Positions 28,288 through 37,903 are shown, counted from the first letter of the stretch. The stretch is DNA of 64,000 nucleotides from Dysgonomonas gadei ATCC BAA-286 (GCF_000213555.1 NZ_GL891979.1:926816-990815); one strand, 5' to 3'. The notes: generated by a model from the letters alone, not told the origin. Translations and numbers: made by a program.

Positions 28288-29379
28288 TTACAATTTCACT
28301 CTCCTACCCGTCTTGCTGCTTTCTATGGCCGCATTGAGTATCTCTACAACTATAAGGTTATTTTCCAAAGAGGACAGATCGGTAGGCTTCACCTCTATTT
28401 CGCCACGTACAGCGGCTTTGAGGTAATAGAAAGAATCGTTGTACGGTGCGGTCAACTTTTCGGCTACCATCTTATTTTCTTTCTTATCCGAATATACACG
28501 CATATCATTTGCATTATCCTGATATATATAGCCTTTATCACCATAGATATGCATATCCTTGCGGCTCATCGGCCAGTTCCACGAAGCCATGATAACGACT
28601 GTGGCATCGGGATACTCAAGCATTATAGTCGCATCATCGTCCACCTTGGGATAAACCTGCGGTTTCAGATGCTGTAATGTGGCGGATACGCTGACAGGCT
28701 TCCTGCCGCCCATCAACCATGTACTCAGATTTGCTCCATAACAACCGAAGTCTACAACAGCACCGCCTCCATTAAGCACGGGATCGGTAAGCCATCGGAG
28801 AAACTCCGGGCCGCAACCTATTTCTACAGGTCCCTGATGTCCGTCATACACATTTATACGCGATATCCGGCCAATCGCATTTTCATTCTTAATCAGATCG
28901 TAAGCTTTATGATTGGCGGCATACCATGTTGTTTCATAGTTGGTAAGCACCATTATATTATGCTTGCGAGCCAGTTCTGCTATGCGTTTTGCCTGCTCTG
29001 TTGTGGTAGCGAGCGGTTTCTCTACCATTACGTGTATACCACGCGGTGCGCAGGCTTCGATTACACGCAGATGGTCATATATGCTTTCATAAACAATAAC
29101 AGCTTCGGGCTTGGTTTTATCCAGCATTTCATCCAGATTCTCAAAGAATTTACTCTTGTCTACTTTTGCCCGTAAGGTCTTATTGTTCCAAAGTGAAGTA
29201 TCTTTTTCTGCAATACCTACCACTTCGAAATCACCCCTGTCGAGGCGGGAAAGGACTTCCCATAAGTGTCCGTGCGAAAGACCTGCCACAGCAAGGCGGA
29301 GCGGTTTATCATTTTGTGCAGATGCAATTGCGGATATAGCTGATAAAGCCATTATCAGAAGGATTTTAAATTGTTTCAT
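28288..29379 (-). CDS. Exported Gfo/Idh/MocA-family oxidoreductase
   Basis: A 363-residue NAD(P)-dependent sugar oxidoreductase-type protein. After a Sec signal peptide (about 1-22, ending IASAQ) comes the Rossmann domain, with LAVAGLSHGHLW in place of the usual GxGxxG and the family hallmark VEKP (119-122). The C-terminal alpha/beta domain holds GGGAVVDFGCYGANL and the SWNWPMSRKDMHIYGDKG strands. Export of a nicotinamide-dependent enzyme is unusual; a tightly bound cofactor, as in GH109 glycosidases of the same superfamily, would explain it. It is the distal gene on this side of the PUL and is separated from the GH105 gene by a MITE-like element. Its substrate is unknown. Confidence 0.85.
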   Translation of the reverse strand: MKQFKILLIMALSAISAIASAQNDKPLRLAVAGLSHGHLWEVLSRLDRGDFEVVGIAEKDTSLWNNKTLRAKVDKSKFFENLDEMLDKTKPEAVIVYESIYDHLRVIEACAPRGIHVMVEKPLATTTEQAKRIAELARKHNIMVLTNYETTWYAANHKAYDLIKNENAIGRISRINVYDGHQGPVEIGCGPEFLRWLTDPVLNGGGAVVDFGCYGANLSTWLMGGRKPVSVSATLQHLKPQVYPKVDDDATIMLEYPDATVVIMASWNWPMSRKDMHIYGDKGYIYQDNANDMRVYSDKKENKMVAEKLTAPYNDSFYYLKAAVRGEIEVKPTDLSSLENNLIVVEILNAAIESSKTGRRVKL

Positions 29380-29510
29380 GGAATACTTATTTTGTTAAAT
29401 AAATCAATTGACCAAAGTTAAAAAAAATAATAATTCCCAATCCTTCTTTTTATGGCTTTTATTCTGAAGAAAATGCATCAATATTTTCCATCCGCAATAT
29501 TGTAAATATA

Positions 29511-29703
29511 AGAAGCTGTTTGAATTATACCGGAATAAATAAAAACAAATTTTTAACGACCTTTACCAGCCTCTGTTTGGCTGCTTTAAGCATCTTTTTA
29601 ACCTTTTTCTCTTGGTTTAGCCCGCTAAACCTGCGATAAAAACGCTAAAAATCTATCTTAAATCAGCTCAAAACAGGCAGGTAATATAACTCAAACAGCT
29701 TCT
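29511..29703. mobile_element. MITE-like element, 193 bp, 19-bp terminal inverted repeats
   Basis: The ends AGAAGCTGTTTGAATTATA (29511-29529) and its inverted partner (29685-29703) match at 18 of 19 positions. Inside lie a perfect 8-bp hairpin GGTTTAGC/GCTAAACC (29614-29631) and AT-rich filler; no ORF. It fills most of the 352-bp gap between the GH105 and Gfo/Idh genes (29380-29731). A clear target-site duplication is not visible. Confidence 0.7.
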
Positions 29704-29731
29704 AAATTCAAGATATTACAATTTCCACTAC

Positions 29732-30835
29732 TCATTTCTTCATAAGAGCAACCGTACACCACAGATAAGGAGCCTGACCGTGAAAATCTCCCGCCAGGCG
29801 CGGACGATCGTAATAGTACTGCTTATCATTCTTCTTACCTGTACCGACACATACTTCAGTTACATTATTACGCTCGTCGATATACGGAATCATTGCCAGC
29901 CATGCTTTCCGGGCGGCAGGAGCATATTCTTTAGCATCCAGCCAGCCTTGTTTAACTCCTACTATAAAGGCATAGGTAAACATGGCAGATCCCGAGGTCT
30001 CAACCCAGCAGTCAGGCTCGTCGATCAATTGGTTCCACATGCCGCTAGGAGCCTGATATTTTTTCAAACTCTCCATCATTGTAAGATAGCCTTTCATTAT
30101 ACGTGGACGGTCTTTATGATCCGCAGGAAGATAACCAAGCAGATCGGCCATACCTACAGCCATCCAGCCATCTCCACGCCCCCAATAGTAAGGGACATCC
30201 GGTGCATGGTAGAAAAGTCCGTTAGGTCGCTGTATTTCTTCCAGATAGAGCACCATTTCCTTTGCCGCGCGGTCAATGTACTTGGAGTCTCCGGTCACTT
30301 TATACGCTTCGGCCTGTACAGAAGTTATCATATACATATCGTCGATCCACAAGCGTGTCTGCCACGAATAGCCTTTTTCCGCCCAGGCTTTTTCCGCCGG
30401 TTTTGCATTGGCCGGAACTTCCCATTGGGTATCGGCATAGGCCATACCCATATCCAGATAGCGTTTATCTTTTGTAATCTGATAAAGTTTAAGGGCTAAT
30501 CCGCCAAACATATTGTAATCGACATGATTCATAGGAGGCAACAGGACTTTCTCCCTTGTGAAGAAAGGTTCGAATCTCTCCTGCAGAAGTTTAATAAGTT
30601 TCTGATCTTTTGTTTGAAGGGCATAATCGAGAGCCCCTGTCCAGGTGCATACTTCGGCATAATGAATATACCTCCCCGCATAAAGGTCATGCCTGTCGTC
30701 TACAATATGATATGCCAGGCGCTTCCCTACTTCTTCGGGAGTGAATCCTTTGGGAAAGTTAGTCAACTGGCTTTGCTGAGAGAATAAAAACTGGAATGGT
30801 AAAAGAAGCAATAACGTAAATAATTTTCGAAACAT
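29732..30835 (-). CDS. GH105 (GH88-like) unsaturated glycuronyl hydrolase
   Basis: A 367-residue exported glycoside hydrolase (signal peptide about 1-19, FQFLFSQ). It fits PF07470: an alpha/alpha barrel with LWIDDMYM (catalytic Asp at about 165-166, as in YteR), WGRGDGWMAVGMADLL (218-233), SGMWNQLIDEP, ETSGSAMFTYAF and the C-terminal GVGTGKKN-like loop. These enzymes hydrate the C4-C5 double bond of an unsaturated uronic acid at the non-reducing end of oligosaccharides released by polysaccharide lyases, which leads to loss of that sugar. No lyase gene lies in the window. It is 70 bp downstream of the FAD oxidoreductase and probably co-transcribed. Confidence 0.88.
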   Translation of the reverse strand: MFRKLFTLLLLLPFQFLFSQQSQLTNFPKGFTPEEVGKRLAYHIVDDRHDLYAGRYIHYAEVCTWTGALDYALQTKDQKLIKLLQERFEPFFTREKVLLPPMNHVDYNMFGGLALKLYQITKDKRYLDMGMAYADTQWEVPANAKPAEKAWAEKGYSWQTRLWIDDMYMITSVQAEAYKVTGDSKYIDRAAKEMVLYLEEIQRPNGLFYHAPDVPYYWGRGDGWMAVGMADLLGYLPADHKDRPRIMKGYLTMMESLKKYQAPSGMWNQLIDEPDCWVETSGSAMFTYAFIVGVKQGWLDAKEYAPAARKAWLAMIPYIDERNNVTEVCVGTGKKNDKQYYYDRPRLAGDFHGQAPYLWCTVALMKK

Positions 30836-30905
30836 GATATTGATTTTTAGTTATAAAATAGCTACAAAAAAATGGTGTAAATAAAACTTAAACAGTCTCT
30901 AACAA

Positions 30906-32285
30906 TTATAATAATTGCCCGACCTCTTTCAGGCGGCTCCTGAGTTTAGTAATATCAACATTATGAACATCGGGGGTCGTTGATTTAAAAATCTGTCCGG
31001 CAGCTACACCTGCAGCTTCTCCCGTAACCAGACATGGGGGCATTACCCGCAGACTGCCATGTGCATAATGGTCGGTAGAGATACAACGCCCCGCCACAAA
31101 TACATTTTTAAGTCCTATCGGAAGAAGGCTTCTGAAAGGTATACCGTGCGATTCTCCTTTTCCATAGCGTTTATATTCTTTTGCATCGCTTTTATGTATA
31201 TCTATATAATAAGAGTTACGCCCGATACCATCCTCAAACTCTCTGCGTGCCTGCCAGTCTTCGACTGTAAAAGTATAATCGCATTTAATGCGGCGGCTTT
31301 CGCGAATACCCATCAAAGAGCCTGTGGTAGCGAGATAGGAAGCCGCGAATACTTTCGGTTCATACTCGGCCAGTCCTTCCTGAAACTGCCGGGCTATTTT
31401 ACGGCCAACCATCATTGCCGATGAGAGTGAGACCGGATTAGTACTATCCACCGTTACATGACCCGCATTAAAAGCCAGATATCCGGGCCCTGCATATTTG
31501 TCATTGATATGACTATCCTTTATCAGATCGTATTTTCCCGACTTTAGCATTTCATGTATAGGGCCATCCTTCCTGCTGGTATGCACACTACCGATCAGCG
31601 AAAATTGATACGGATCAATATTCGCCAGTGCGAAGCACAGCGTACCCTCCTGAACAGCACCCTTACCGTCGCCTGTATCAAATTTAGCTCCGGCCCATGC
31701 CGCTAGATCGCCATCGCCCGTACAGTCTATAAACAGTTTGGCTTTGTATGCGGTAAGCCCCGCCTTATTTCCCACAATGATAGCGTCGACCACTCCGTCC
31801 TGCTTCATTTCCACAGCAGCCATAGTAGTAAAGAACAGAACGGATACCCCTTCCGAAGTTACCAGATCGTCATACACCACTTTCAGGTATTCCGAGTTGA
31901 TCGGAACCCAGTCATCTCCTTTTACGTGAGGAACTCCTTTTTTAGCTTCCAAGAATACCTTTTCCGCTATCCCTTTATAAATAATCTTTTCCTTATCCGT
32001 AAAAGGACACCATGCATTCAACAGGCCGGAAGTCCCCATTCCTCCAAGAGCTCCGGTACCTTCTATCAGTAAAGTTTTCGCTCCTTCGCGTGCGGCAGCG
32101 GTGGCTGCAGCACATCCCGAAGGGCCACCTCCGACAACAATAACATCCCATTGATCGTCTACTTTTATACCCTCTTTCCGGGATATAGTCTGTGAGGATA
32201 TTGTTTCCCCTGCCGATATACTGCTGCTTGCAATTGAAGCCAGTCCCAGCATGCCCGCATTACGTAAAAATTTTCTTCGTTCCAT
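30906..32285 (-). CDS. Exported FAD-dependent oxidoreductase (PF12831 type)
   Basis: A 459-residue flavoprotein. The N-terminus MERRKFLRNAGMLGLAS has a twin-arginine signal pattern (RRKFL followed by a hydrophobic stretch), consistent with export of a folded, FAD-loaded protein. The dinucleotide fold is VIVVGGGPSGCAAATAA (near 48-64), followed by EGTGALGGMGTSGLLNAW. Near the end are LLPIGLKNVFVAGRCIS and MPPCLVTGEAAGVAAGQI, the second FAD-contact region typical of FAD_oxidored proteins common in Bacteroidota PULs. The substrate is unknown; it may oxidise a sugar released by the GH2 or GH105 enzyme. A long repeat-filled gap separates it from the GH2 gene, so it may have its own promoter. Confidence 0.85.
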   Translation of the reverse strand: MERRKFLRNAGMLGLASIASSSISAGETISSQTISRKEGIKVDDQWDVIVVGGGPSGCAAATAAAREGAKTLLIEGTGALGGMGTSGLLNAWCPFTDKEKIIYKGIAEKVFLEAKKGVPHVKGDDWVPINSEYLKVVYDDLVTSEGVSVLFFTTMAAVEMKQDGVVDAIIVGNKAGLTAYKAKLFIDCTGDGDLAAWAGAKFDTGDGKGAVQEGTLCFALANIDPYQFSLIGSVHTSRKDGPIHEMLKSGKYDLIKDSHINDKYAGPGYLAFNAGHVTVDSTNPVSLSSAMMVGRKIARQFQEGLAEYEPKVFAASYLATTGSLMGIRESRRIKCDYTFTVEDWQARREFEDGIGRNSYYIDIHKSDAKEYKRYGKGESHGIPFRSLLPIGLKNVFVAGRCISTDHYAHGSLRVMPPCLVTGEAAGVAAGQIFKSTTPDVHNVDITKLRSRLKEVGQLL

Positions 32286-32691
32286 ATATATTTATTATTT
32301 AAATTCTGTTTTTCATATTTAATCACACCGCAGAAAGTAACATATTCACATTTTCGAATCTACCAACATTTAACAATTTTTCGAGTCAAACTCTTATTAA
32401 ATTAAACTTCATTTACAATATATAGTTAAAAGGTAACAGAAGTAACAGAAAAATCAATTAATAATTAAGAATGAACAATTAATAATTTGATTGTTATACT
32501 GAGTGGAGCGAAGTATCTCGTCAGTTAACGATTAACAACTTGTATCCCGTGTCTTGTCTACTCGTATCTCATATAACTTCCAACTTATTACTTAAAACTC
32601 ATTACTTGTTAAAAAGTAACACATGTAACACCTTTTTCATTATTATTCTAGTATCATGTCAACAAAAAAAATAACGTTTTATAATTAGTGG

Positions 32692-32777
32692 CTTGTTGTA
32701 GGGGTGAATTATCATCCGCCCGCTTTAATAGCATCATTCCCATATTCGGGCGTAAAATATTACGCCCCTACAGCAAG
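32692..32777. repeat. REP-like palindromic element A
   Basis: Imperfect inverted repeat whose outer arms read CTTGTTGTAGGGGTG and, inverted, CTTGCTGTAGGGGCG. Inner segments (CCGCCCG and CGGGCG) also pair. It is related to element B and to the sequence at the right end of the window. Confidence 0.7.
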
Positions 32778-32828
32778 TCATCAAACCCTCATTATAGCCT
32801 TGACGCAACTTAGTTACTTTTTCCATTC

Positions 32829-32898
32829 TTGCAGGGGGGCACTCTTGCACCTACCTCTCACTCGAGAAGGAGGTAAATACAAGATATAGCCCCTGCAA
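32829..32898. repeat. Palindromic element C
   Basis: Outer arms TTGCAGGGG (32829-32837) and CCCCTGCAA (32890-32898) are inverted repeats; inside, TACCTC and GAGGTA also pair. It is a nested hairpin without coding content. Confidence 0.55.
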
Positions 32899-33003
32899 AA
32901 ATTTCTAAAAAGGTAACAAAGGTAACATCTTCGTTCCCGTTTTCTACTTGTCACTTCCGAGTTACAGGGCAAACGCATCAAATTATTCAACTTCTATCGA
33001 AGG

Positions 33004-33076
33004 CCTGTAGGGGCGTATTGCATACGCCCGCATAACAAAATATCACAACTGGGCGTATGCAATACGCCCCTATAGG
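33004..33076. repeat. REP-like palindromic element B
   Basis: A perfect 22-bp inverted repeat (33008-33029 with 33051-33072), extending to 26 bp with one mismatch (33004-33076), around a 21-nt spacer. Each arm is itself nearly palindromic (GGGCGTAT...ATACGCCC), so a clover-like fold is possible. One arm recurs at 499-514. Confidence 0.8.
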
Positions 33077-33209
33077 AGGTTGAAAACAGCTTTATGAATT
33101 TTGATGCGTTTGCCCTATCCGAGTTAACCAGTATATTAAAATTTATTTCAAAGAACTATAAGTTAATACTATATAGATAAAGTGTTTTTCTAAAATCAGA
33201 TTATATTCT

Positions 33210-35918
33210 TCATTTTACTAAAATAGTATTTTTCACCGGAGAAACATTAAAACCCTTCAGAATCAATGAATAATTATCTGCCGGAAGATTCTTTTTATCT
33301 GTCTCTATTGTTATGCTGCGGCTTTCTCCCGGCATCATACTAAAGAAGTTATCGGTATAATACGAAGGACGTACAGGCTTGCCTGCCCGGTCGAGCCATT
33401 GCAATTGTGTGAAGAACGCAATTGAACGGTTCGTGTTTTTCAGCTCGATGTCTATATAATGCTTTCCTTCGCTTACACGGGTTTTGTATTTCATCGACAC
33501 TTTAGCTGGAGCAAGGTCTTTTATGCTTTGGAAACCTGCAGTCGTAGGTCCTGTCATAGACTTCATCCCTTCATATACGCTCGTGGAACGCCAGTAGAAG
33601 TTACTGCCCACTTCCTTTCCCGTGTTATCGAAAAGGCGTAGTTTGATAAAATGGACGGGTGAAATATTCTCAGGAAAATCAATCTTAAATACGTCATTTA
33701 CAGCCCCATCTTCGGGAAGATCTATCGAAGCCTGATTTTTCCATACTTGTTTTGAGTTGATATCGAAAACTTCAGCTGTAACCTTATAACCGGAAAAGGC
33801 TTTATAATAGTCGTTTATCACCGATACGGTATTTTTCAGATAGTCGAACTGAGGGTGTAACGGTTCGCATGCATTTGCCGCCGCATAGAGCGCTGCCGTA
33901 GGTTCGAGCGACCAGTCCCACATACGCCCGCAAACCTGACGGACAGGAGAATTGTGATACCAGAAAAGGACACCGGAAGTGTAACGGTCTCCATAATTCA
34001 GTTTATTATAGTTCCAGACCTCCCAGATACTTTTGTAACTCATTGCTCCTACAAATTGCCCTTTCATCGCGAATTCGTCTATGCTTTCCGACTTTCCGTA
34101 CTCATCCACCAAGTCTACATAGAGTGACGACATCTGGTGAAATCCATTTCCATCACTATAATCCCATACCTCCGTATTGATTGGCCAGAGGTCTTTTTCC
34201 GGCATCATTTCACGCAGGCATTCAACAGTAGGGAGACACGGCGCGCCATATTCGGGATTGAACCCGTCTACCCGGCTGCCACGTTCGGATGCCGTGTTTT
34301 CATAATGCCTCATCGGATTGACCGTTTTATATGGACTGCCATCGTGTATCCCGCAACATTCCGATTCCATCTGGTAACCGCGTGTGCCGTCTATCCGCTG
34401 AAGTAATTCTTCGAGACCGGACATTTCGGTTGATTCATTCGAACATACATAATAAGCCAGTGACGGATGATTCCGTACACGTTTAACGGTCGATTCCGCA
34501 TTCTGCAAATGTAGGGCCCTGTCGATAGGGTGCTTCGTATCACCTGTCATCCAGAATTCCTTCCATACCATTATTCCCAGCTCATCGCACAGATCGAAAA
34601 AGTAGTCAGATTCTGTGATACCGCCACCCCAGAAGCGAATCAGGTTTACGCCCGATTGTGCTGTATAGCGTAGCTCCGCATAAGTTCGCTCGTCAGACAT
34701 ACGCAGCATGTTTTCCGGCAACCAGTTAGTCCCTTTGATAAAGATATCTTTTCCGTTCACCCTGAATGTACGCGACTTATCGGGAGTATCCGTATGTGAT
34801 GTGATTTCCCTGATACCGAAACGGGTCGTTATCGAATCAGAAAGTTTTCCCCCTACTTCCGCTTTTACAGAAAGGGTATATAGTTCCTGCGGACCTTTAT
34901 TGACAGGCCACCAGAGACGGGGTTTGTCTATAGCTAACTGAGGAAAATCGGTAGCGTTGAATTCTATTGTTTTGGTCAGCCCACGTAAAATTTCAACCTC
35001 TTTTTCAAAAGTAATGTCTTCACCCAGTATTTCACCTTTTATCTTCACTTTTTGCGTTCTGAATCCGGGGTTATGCAATTCTATACTTACGGTCTGGCGG
35101 GAATGGTCATAACCGGGTTTTCGCAAATCGCTCTTCACGAAGGGATGGTTAAGCGTAACTTCCCCTGTTTTAAAGAAACTGATATCTTTCCATATCCCCG
35201 TATTACGGTCGCGAATACCATCGAGGTAGGTAAAATCCCAACCTACCGTCATGAGCATTGTTACATTCTTGCCAATTTCCCCATTACCCCCATTGCGGAA
35301 TTCGCCTATTGCCCCCCACGATTTGGAAACGCCTTCACGCGGGCCGCCCGGTTCATCTACAGGATATACTTTTACTGCAAGCACATTCTTGTTACCCGAA
35401 TTGATATAGTCTGTTATATCGATGAATTCCTGACGGAACATTCCGGCTATATTGCCGGCCATCTTACCATTGAGCCAAAGTTCGGCCCGGTAGTTTATTC
35501 CATCGACCTGCATCCACATACGTTCGCCCTTCACGCATTCAAGCCCGTCAAACTCGGTACGAAACCAATAGGTGTAAAAATCACGCCCTGCGGTACTCAA
35601 ATCGGGGATTAATCCACTTGTTATTTTGTTATTCAGGCCAAAATAGGGTTCTGGATAGAGTCCCTGGGCCACCAGCGAATTGAGTACTGTACCGGGAACA
35701 ATCGCTTCTGCCCATCCCTTTGTACCATATCCGACGCTGGAAACATCTTCTGCCCTATCGCCGACATTTCCTGCCTTTTTCATGAGCCATTGGGCTGTTC
35801 CTCCATGTCCCATACCAGATTTTAAAGAAAGGAGATACCCGCGTCCCTGAGAAAACGCCGATTCACAAAATATCAGAATTAAAAACGTAAAAATTAAATA
35901 CTTATAACAAACTCTCAT
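33210..35918 (-). CDS. Glycoside hydrolase family 2, exo-glycosidase
   Basis: A 902-residue exported GH2 enzyme (signal peptide about 1-23, ending SAFSQ). Order of domains: jelly-roll sugar-binding domain (YTYWFRTEFDG, WLNGKMAGNIAGMFRQEFIDIT), an immunoglobulin-like domain, then a TIM barrel starting IFIKGTNWLPENMLRMSD. The acid/base glutamate lies in CSNESTEMS (around residue 492) and the probable nucleophile in NPEYGAP (around 555). The long C-terminal beta domains and the NWLPENML segment place it nearer to exo-beta-glucosaminidase or beta-mannosidase-like GH2 subgroups than to LacZ-type galactosidases; the exact sugar cannot be fixed by eye. It is 149 bp downstream of susD in the PUL. Confidence 0.88.
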   Translation of the reverse strand: MRVCYKYLIFTFLILIFCESAFSQGRGYLLSLKSGMGHGGTAQWLMKKAGNVGDRAEDVSSVGYGTKGWAEAIVPGTVLNSLVAQGLYPEPYFGLNNKITSGLIPDLSTAGRDFYTYWFRTEFDGLECVKGERMWMQVDGINYRAELWLNGKMAGNIAGMFRQEFIDITDYINSGNKNVLAVKVYPVDEPGGPREGVSKSWGAIGEFRNGGNGEIGKNVTMLMTVGWDFTYLDGIRDRNTGIWKDISFFKTGEVTLNHPFVKSDLRKPGYDHSRQTVSIELHNPGFRTQKVKIKGEILGEDITFEKEVEILRGLTKTIEFNATDFPQLAIDKPRLWWPVNKGPQELYTLSVKAEVGGKLSDSITTRFGIREITSHTDTPDKSRTFRVNGKDIFIKGTNWLPENMLRMSDERTYAELRYTAQSGVNLIRFWGGGITESDYFFDLCDELGIMVWKEFWMTGDTKHPIDRALHLQNAESTVKRVRNHPSLAYYVCSNESTEMSGLEELLQRIDGTRGYQMESECCGIHDGSPYKTVNPMRHYENTASERGSRVDGFNPEYGAPCLPTVECLREMMPEKDLWPINTEVWDYSDGNGFHQMSSLYVDLVDEYGKSESIDEFAMKGQFVGAMSYKSIWEVWNYNKLNYGDRYTSGVLFWYHNSPVRQVCGRMWDWSLEPTAALYAAANACEPLHPQFDYLKNTVSVINDYYKAFSGYKVTAEVFDINSKQVWKNQASIDLPEDGAVNDVFKIDFPENISPVHFIKLRLFDNTGKEVGSNFYWRSTSVYEGMKSMTGPTTAGFQSIKDLAPAKVSMKYKTRVSEGKHYIDIELKNTNRSIAFFTQLQWLDRAGKPVRPSYYTDNFFSMMPGESRSITIETDKKNLPADNYSLILKGFNVSPVKNTILVK

Positions 35919-36067
35919 TATCTTTTTTATTTATTGATGTCAATTCTTAGGGCATTAATATTGCCTCTATTTTCAGTTTTGTATTTTCAGAATGCCCTTA
36001 CATGAATCTCAAAATCTGATACAGGCGTACACCAAACCCATACGCCTGTATGATTTACTGAAAGGAT

Positions 36068-37813
36068 TTACATTTTATCCCATCCGTTAGGTTGTTGCGG
36101 ATAAGGATCCCCTACAATAACAGACTCTATCTGTTTCTGAGGGATCGGACGTAATACATGGAAATCCTGTATATTATCTTTAGGTAAGGTATGATTTGTC
36201 CATTTTGTGGTGAAGAAACCATACTTCCGCACCCGTTCTACCAATTTCTTTGTGCGTACAAGGTCGAGCCAGCGCAACTGTTCGCCGCAAAGCTCACGTG
36301 TTCTTTCATCCAGAATATAATCGATGGTTACATCCGCTGCGGAAATCATCAGGTCATTAACATATTCGGTCTTCGAGGCAGCCCTCTTACGAAGTTCGTT
36401 GATATAATAGGCTGCTCCGTCGGTAGTCGAATTATTTCCGAGTTTGAAAGCCGCTTCGGCGGCAATAAGATACGTTTCCGCCAGACGGTACACGATAATT
36501 GTACGACGGGAGTCGAATGAAAGGCTTGTCCGGTTAGGGTCCAAATATTTCTTCATTGTAGGGAAGTTAGGATCGGTATAATTCTCCGGAGTAAGTATAT
36601 AGTAATTTGCCGACTCTATCTCCTCTTTGGTCATATTCTTACCCGGGAGATAGCCTGCAAGCTCGCCTTTTGCGCCACTTCTGATTGCAGAATACTTGTT
36701 TTCACCGACATAGAATTCCTGCTTTTTATTACTGAAATCAATGGGAGCTGTCCATTTGCTTTGGAAGGTGCCATGATAACGTGAGTCTTTGTCTATATCA
36801 CCAAAAACCGTGTTGTATAGCCAAGTGGTTCCGTGATAACGCGCGTAAACACGTCCGTCCTCTATCTGCTGAATATTGCCGCTACCATTAAAGTTAAAGT
36901 AGCCTGCAACAAAAATATGAGCAAGGTTATTCATACCCGAATCCTTTTCCGGAACACCATAAATAGGGTCGTCTGTCATTTGCACATTAAAGAGTATTTC
37001 CTGATTGTTTTCATTTCCGGGTTTATGAATATCTTCATATTTTCCCATCAGTTTAACCCCTGTCCGGTCTCCATCCTCTATCAGCTTTGTTGCTATATCA
37101 TATGCATTCTGAAAATCGGTGGCTTTAGCTGCGCTACTCCATCCACGTGTAAGATATACTTTTGCCAGAAGATGACGGGCTAATGCCTGGGTAACACGTC
37201 CGGGCTGGGTATCTTTAGGGCCGGCAGGCAGATTACCGGGAGTTGTACAATACAGCAGGTCTTCGACAACAAAGTCGTAAACATCGGCCATCGGGTCACG
37301 CTTAGCTGTTTTCACCACAACGTCGTTGTATGTGCGGTTCAATGTCACATCGCCGAAAAACTGCACCAAACGGAAATAAAGCAATGCCCTGAAAAATCTG
37401 GCCTCAGCCAGCATGGTTATCTTTTTGGCTTCTGGAATATCAGTCATACTTTCGCCGAAGTGAACAAGGCCATTACAAGTATTAATCAGGGTATATGAAC
37501 TTCTCCAATAGTCATAAATATAACCGGAATTAGGCTTATAATTCGTTGTATAATTACCAAAATTATAGATGTCGCCCGAAGAACGGCTATAGAATTCGTC
37601 GGTTCCGGGCACAGTTATCATATGAATAGCACTGATAGGTCCATAAAAGGCTCTCATTCCACCATATACGCCGTTCAATCCAAGTTCGAAACCTTGTGGT
37701 GTACTGAATGACTCAGGTGTCATCTTCGAGTGATTTTCTTCGTCCAGAAAATCGCCGCATGCCATCATAATAAATAGCGGAAGGCAGGCTAATAAATATA
37801 TTATTTTTTTCAT
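36068..37813 (-). CDS. SusD/RagB-family glycan-binding lipoprotein
   Basis: A 581-residue surface lipoprotein (lipobox MMAC, Cys at residue 19) that captures an oligosaccharide and forms the lid of the SusC channel. It shows the family pattern: DFLDEENHSKMTPESF at the N-terminus, TPR-like helices (AEARFFRALLYFRLVQFFGD), a variable glycan-binding face, and the C-terminal RRTIIVYRLAETYLIAAEA, then YILDERTRELCGEQLRWLDLVRT and LRPIPQKQIE, which identify RagB/SusD. It is encoded directly downstream of susC (103 bp). Confidence 0.93.
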   Translation of the reverse strand: MKKIIYLLACLPLFIMMACGDFLDEENHSKMTPESFSTPQGFELGLNGVYGGMRAFYGPISAIHMITVPGTDEFYSRSSGDIYNFGNYTTNYKPNSGYIYDYWRSSYTLINTCNGLVHFGESMTDIPEAKKITMLAEARFFRALLYFRLVQFFGDVTLNRTYNDVVVKTAKRDPMADVYDFVVEDLLYCTTPGNLPAGPKDTQPGRVTQALARHLLAKVYLTRGWSSAAKATDFQNAYDIATKLIEDGDRTGVKLMGKYEDIHKPGNENNQEILFNVQMTDDPIYGVPEKDSGMNNLAHIFVAGYFNFNGSGNIQQIEDGRVYARYHGTTWLYNTVFGDIDKDSRYHGTFQSKWTAPIDFSNKKQEFYVGENKYSAIRSGAKGELAGYLPGKNMTKEEIESANYYILTPENYTDPNFPTMKKYLDPNRTSLSFDSRRTIIVYRLAETYLIAAEAAFKLGNNSTTDGAAYYINELRKRAASKTEYVNDLMISAADVTIDYILDERTRELCGEQLRWLDLVRTKKLVERVRKYGFFTTKWTNHTLPKDNIQDFHVLRPIPQKQIESVIVGDPYPQQPNGWDKM

Positions 37814-37903
37814 TGTTGTCTCACAATTAAGTAAATGAATATGTTTTATAATACATTTTTGAGTTATAGTAATCTTATTTTATTTACTCAGCTATGTAAT
37901 AAA

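Larger units (their letters stand above)
32286..33209. other. Repeat-filled intergenic region between the FAD oxidoreductase and GH2 genes
   Basis: A 924-bp stretch without a credible gene. It contains three separate palindromic elements (listed individually), two partial copies of the AAAGGTAACAAAGGTAACA motif (32419-32447 and 32909-32927), and a fragment at about 32493-32520 (ACTGAGTGGAGCGAAGTATC) related to the core of the MITE at 46907-47047. A 61-codon ORF on the plus strand lies wholly inside these repeats and is rejected. Confidence 0.7.

Noticed and set aside
32704..32889. A 61-codon ORF on the plus strand
   Set aside because: It lies inside palindromic repeat elements; its reading frame is a by-product of the repeats.
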